A stretch of DNA of 8,646 nt from an uncultured Eubacteriales bacterium (GTDB taxonomy: Bacteria > Bacillota > Clostridia > Lachnospirales > Anaerotignaceae): NCBI GenBank assembly GCA_900546215.1, contig URCD01000094.1, positions 1-8,646 of the forward strand. The letters run 5' to 3'. Below, one piece after another: positions 7,444 through 8,646 of the stretch. Position 1 is the stretch's first letter. Every line of letters begins with the position of its first letter. The position numbers were made by a program, and so were the translations under genes. The notes below the pieces were generated by a model that was given only the letters and a program-made list of their open reading frames with translations, searched no databases and was not told the DNA's origin.

Positions 7444-7461
7444 CAGTTTATATGCAGTTTA
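7444..7461 (-). repeat. Two TAAACTG repeats 11 bp apart just after pstS
   Basis: On the minus strand TAAACTG occurs twice, at 7455-7461 and 7444-7450, exactly 11 bp apart, between the pstS stop and the intergenic hairpin. The spacing equals that of Pho-box repeats, but the sequence differs from TTTAACA at the last positions, and no promoter is obvious downstream. It may be chance. Confidence 0.3.
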
Positions 7462-7465
7462 ACAA

Positions 7466-8365
7466 TTACTGAGCGTCTGCCCAATCTGTTATTTCACCAA
7501 GATAAATTCCTTTTATTGTCTCTGAGCTAAGGTCTTCAACTGTGTTCGCATTATTAACTACTACTGCAATACCATCCATTGCAATCTGTGTGCTTGTAAG
7601 CTCTGCTTTCTCACTGTCCTTAAGTTCACGTGATGACATACCGAAATCACATACTCCCTCAATTGCTGATGTGATGCCTGAACCTGAGCCTGTCTGCTGA
7701 ATTTCGATTGTTACATCAGGGTTAAGCGCTTTATAAGCGTCTGCAAGTACTTCCATTACCGGTGCTACTGATGTTGAGCCGGCAAGTACAAGCTTTCCTG
7801 AAAGGCCGCTTGCCGCATAGTCTTCGCCGTCAGCTACGCTGATATAGCCTTCCTCTCCGATGATTTTCTGTCCGTCAGCGCTCATAATAAAGTTTAAGTA
7901 GTCCTGAGCTATGTCTGAAAGAGAACCGTCTTTGTAAGCTAAAAGGAAAGGTCTTGCTACAGCATATGTACCTGATTTTACATTGTCAGTTGTAGCCTCT
8001 ACTCCGTCAACCTTAACTGCCTTTACGTCATTTGAAAGAGAACCAAGTGAAACATATCCGATTGCCGCGGGATTTCCTGCTACCGTTGTAAGCATAACAG
8101 ATGTTGAGTTTGTGATTTCAGCTCTGACAGTTGTAATATCGTTGTCATCATCATCAACGACTCCCATAAGCTCTACAAACGCGCCTCTTGTTCCTGAACC
8201 CTCTTCACGTGAAATTACAGATATTGGGCCTGTTGTTCCTTCAGGTTCAGTCTGTTCCTCCTGCTGGTTGTCTGTGTTCGGTGTGCTGTTCTGTGATGAG
8301 GAACACGCTGCTACTCCTAAAACCATAACCGATGTCATTAATAAAGCTAAAATTTTCTTTTTCAT
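7466..8365 (-). CDS. pstS: PstS, phosphate-binding lipoprotein with circularly permuted fold
   Basis: A 299-residue surface lipoprotein that captures phosphate for PstCAB. Residues 1-20 are a lipoprotein signal, with lipobox LGVAA and C21 as the lipidated residue, then a Ser/Gln/Glu-rich linker to about 46. Two blocks follow in reversed order. Residues 47-175 (GPISVISREEGSGTRGAF at the start, then AIGYVSLGSL, ARPF and EEGYI) match the usual C-terminal half of clostridial and Bacillus-type PstS. Residues 190-299 (GKLVLAGSTSVAPV, GSGSG 226-230, FGMSSRELKD, MDGIAVVV, GEITDW) match the usual N-terminal half. All phosphate-contacting loops seem present: S57-G58-T59, S197-T198, the GSGSG loop and SSRE. 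A linker of about 14 residues (176-189) joins the blocks. Reading frame and length are intact, so I take this as a functional permutation rather than a broken gene. The start has AAAGGAG 8 nt upstream, and a Pho-box-like promoter lies before it. Confidence 0.95.
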   Translation of the reverse strand: MKKKILALLMTSVMVLGVAACSSSQNSTPNTDNQQEEQTEPEGTTGPISVISREEGSGTRGAFVELMGVVDDDDNDITTVRAEITNSTSVMLTTVAGNPAAIGYVSLGSLSNDVKAVKVDGVEATTDNVKSGTYAVARPFLLAYKDGSLSDIAQDYLNFIMSADGQKIIGEEGYISVADGEDYAASGLSGKLVLAGSTSVAPVMEVLADAYKALNPDVTIEIQQTGSGSGITSAIEGVCDFGMSSRELKDSEKAELTSTQIAMDGIAVVVNNANTVEDLSSETIKGIYLGEITDWADAQ

Positions 8366-8419
8366 GTTTAATACTCCTTTAAATTTAAAATGTCATTTTC
8401 AATTTCATGTTACGGATAC

Positions 8420-8448
8420 AGTATATAAAGAACAGGTTAAATCCCCAA
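8420..8448 (-). promoter_or_regulatory. Candidate pstS operon promoter
   Basis: On the minus strand TTGGGG (8443-8448) lies 17 bp before TATACT (8420-8425). The -10 box is close to consensus while the -35 box matches only its first three bases, as expected for an activator-dependent promoter. Transcription would start near 8413, giving a leader of roughly 48 nt before the pstS ATG. The Pho-box repeats lie immediately upstream. Confidence 0.65.
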
Positions 8449-8475
8449 TCTCACATATGTTAAATTTTTGTTAAA
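8435..8475 (-). promoter_or_regulatory. Pho-box-like operator, TTTAACA repeats
   Basis: Two exact TTTAACA copies (8469-8475 and 8458-8464) are spaced 11 bp apart, start to start, which is the helical phasing and close to the TT(A/C/T)ACA sequence known for PhoP/PhoB-type binding in Firmicutes. A third near-copy TTTAACC (8435-8441) falls 23 bp further, within the promoter spacer. Place, sequence and phase all fit activation by the phoB product encoded in the same operon. The binding itself is inferred. Confidence 0.7.
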
Positions 8476-8502
8476 GGCTATTTTTAAGTTAATGACTATA
8501 AA

Positions 8503-8541
8503 AATAAAAGAGATTACTTAATATAAGTAATCTCTTTTATT
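8503..8541 (-). terminator. Intrinsic terminator of the gene upstream of pstS
   Basis: Perfect 18-bp arms (8503-8520 and 8524-8541) enclose a 3-nt loop ATA. On the minus strand the stem runs into TTTATTTTTA, a good U-tract, and it begins 7 bp after the stop of the preceding reading frame. The AT-rich outer arms make it read similarly from the plus strand. It insulates the pst promoter from upstream transcription. Confidence 0.82.
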
Positions 8542-8548
8542 CCCTCAA

Positions 8549-8646
8549 TTACACCACCCGGGTTTCGGGTTTTTTATTGTAAAATTCGTTAACTGTCTTT
8601 AGTATTTTTTGAAAATCTGAGCTCGAATAGTAATCTATCATTCTTT
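8549..8646 (-). CDS. C-terminal end of an unidentified protein
   Basis: An open frame enters from the right edge on the minus strand and stops at TAA (8549-8551). About 31 codons are visible (MIDYYSSSDFQKILKTVNEF, then YNKKPETRVV at the end). The stretch is charged and likely helical. That it is a real gene end is supported by the terminator that follows at once and by its orientation, matching the rest of the window. Too little is visible to name a family. Confidence 0.5.
   Translation of the reverse strand, partial: RMIDYYSSSDFQKILKTVNEFYNKKPETRVV

Noticed and set aside
7218..7484. Minus-strand open frame of 88 codons across the pstS-pstC gap
   Set aside because: It overlaps both the pstS end and the pstC start in another frame, spans the terminator-like hairpin and has no ribosome site.
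8381..8405. AU-rich inverted repeat in the pstS leader
   Set aside because: 11 of 12 positions pair, but almost all are A-U and the loop is a single base, so a stable structure is doubtful.
7983..8474. Long plus-strand open frame of 163 codons
   Set aside because: It is antisense to pstS and follows from its codon use (serine- and threonine-rich shadow); pstS has clear motifs and a ribosome site.
8556..8575. Small plus-strand terminator-like hairpin (ACCCG/CGGGT then TTTTT)
   Set aside because: Only 5 bp of stem, no plus-strand gene to terminate, and the bases are explained as the last codons of the minus-strand gene.
1..8646. CRISPR array, tRNA, rRNA or riboswitch
   Set aside because: No regularly spaced repeats, no tRNA-like CCA/T-loop pattern and no known aptamer core were seen; the gaps are short and explained by terminators and the pst promoter.

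Overview
The window looks like chromosomal DNA of a low-to-medium GC Firmicute of the class Clostridia. The signs are strong AGGAGG-type ribosome sites, a lipoprotein PstS, an SLH-domain protein, intrinsic terminators and protein sequences of clostridial style. Lachnospiraceae or a relative is my guess; no rRNA or other marker gene is present to settle it. Every gene I can support lies on the minus strand, so the window reads biologically from right to left.

Right edge (8646 to about 8366): the last codons of an unidentified gene, a perfect 18-bp stem terminator, then a promoter with two exact TTTAACA repeats 11 bp apart (a Pho-box-like operator), a TTGGGG/TATACT promoter and a strong ribosome site.

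Centre (8365 to 1233): an eight-gene phosphate-starvation operon in the order pstS, pstC, pstA, pstB, phoU, an HD-domain phosphohydrolase of unknown substrate, phoB (response regulator) and phoR (sensor kinase). From pstC onward gaps are 25 nt or less, and two gene pairs overlap by one base (TAATG). A 14-bp hairpin between pstS and pstC looks like a leaky terminator that would give more pstS message than permease message. A 23-bp stem terminator closes the operon and contains the phoR stop codon. Together the genes encode the high-affinity phosphate ABC importer (PstS binds, PstC/PstA form the channel, PstB hydrolyses ATP), its negative regulator PhoU and the two-component system that presumably switches the operon on when phosphate is scarce.

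Left (1073 to 1): a lone serine recombinase of the resolvase/invertase family, then the N-terminal 123 codons of a secreted SLH-domain protein that starts at TTG and runs off the edge.

The most unusual observation is that PstS is circularly permuted. The block that is normally the C-terminal half (with the SGT phosphate-binding loop) comes first, directly after the lipoprotein linker. The block that is normally N-terminal (AGSTSV, GSGSG, SSREL) comes second, and the protein ends at the ITDW segment where an ordinary PstS continues. The second item of interest is the conserved HD phosphohydrolase built into the phosphate operon between phoU and phoB.
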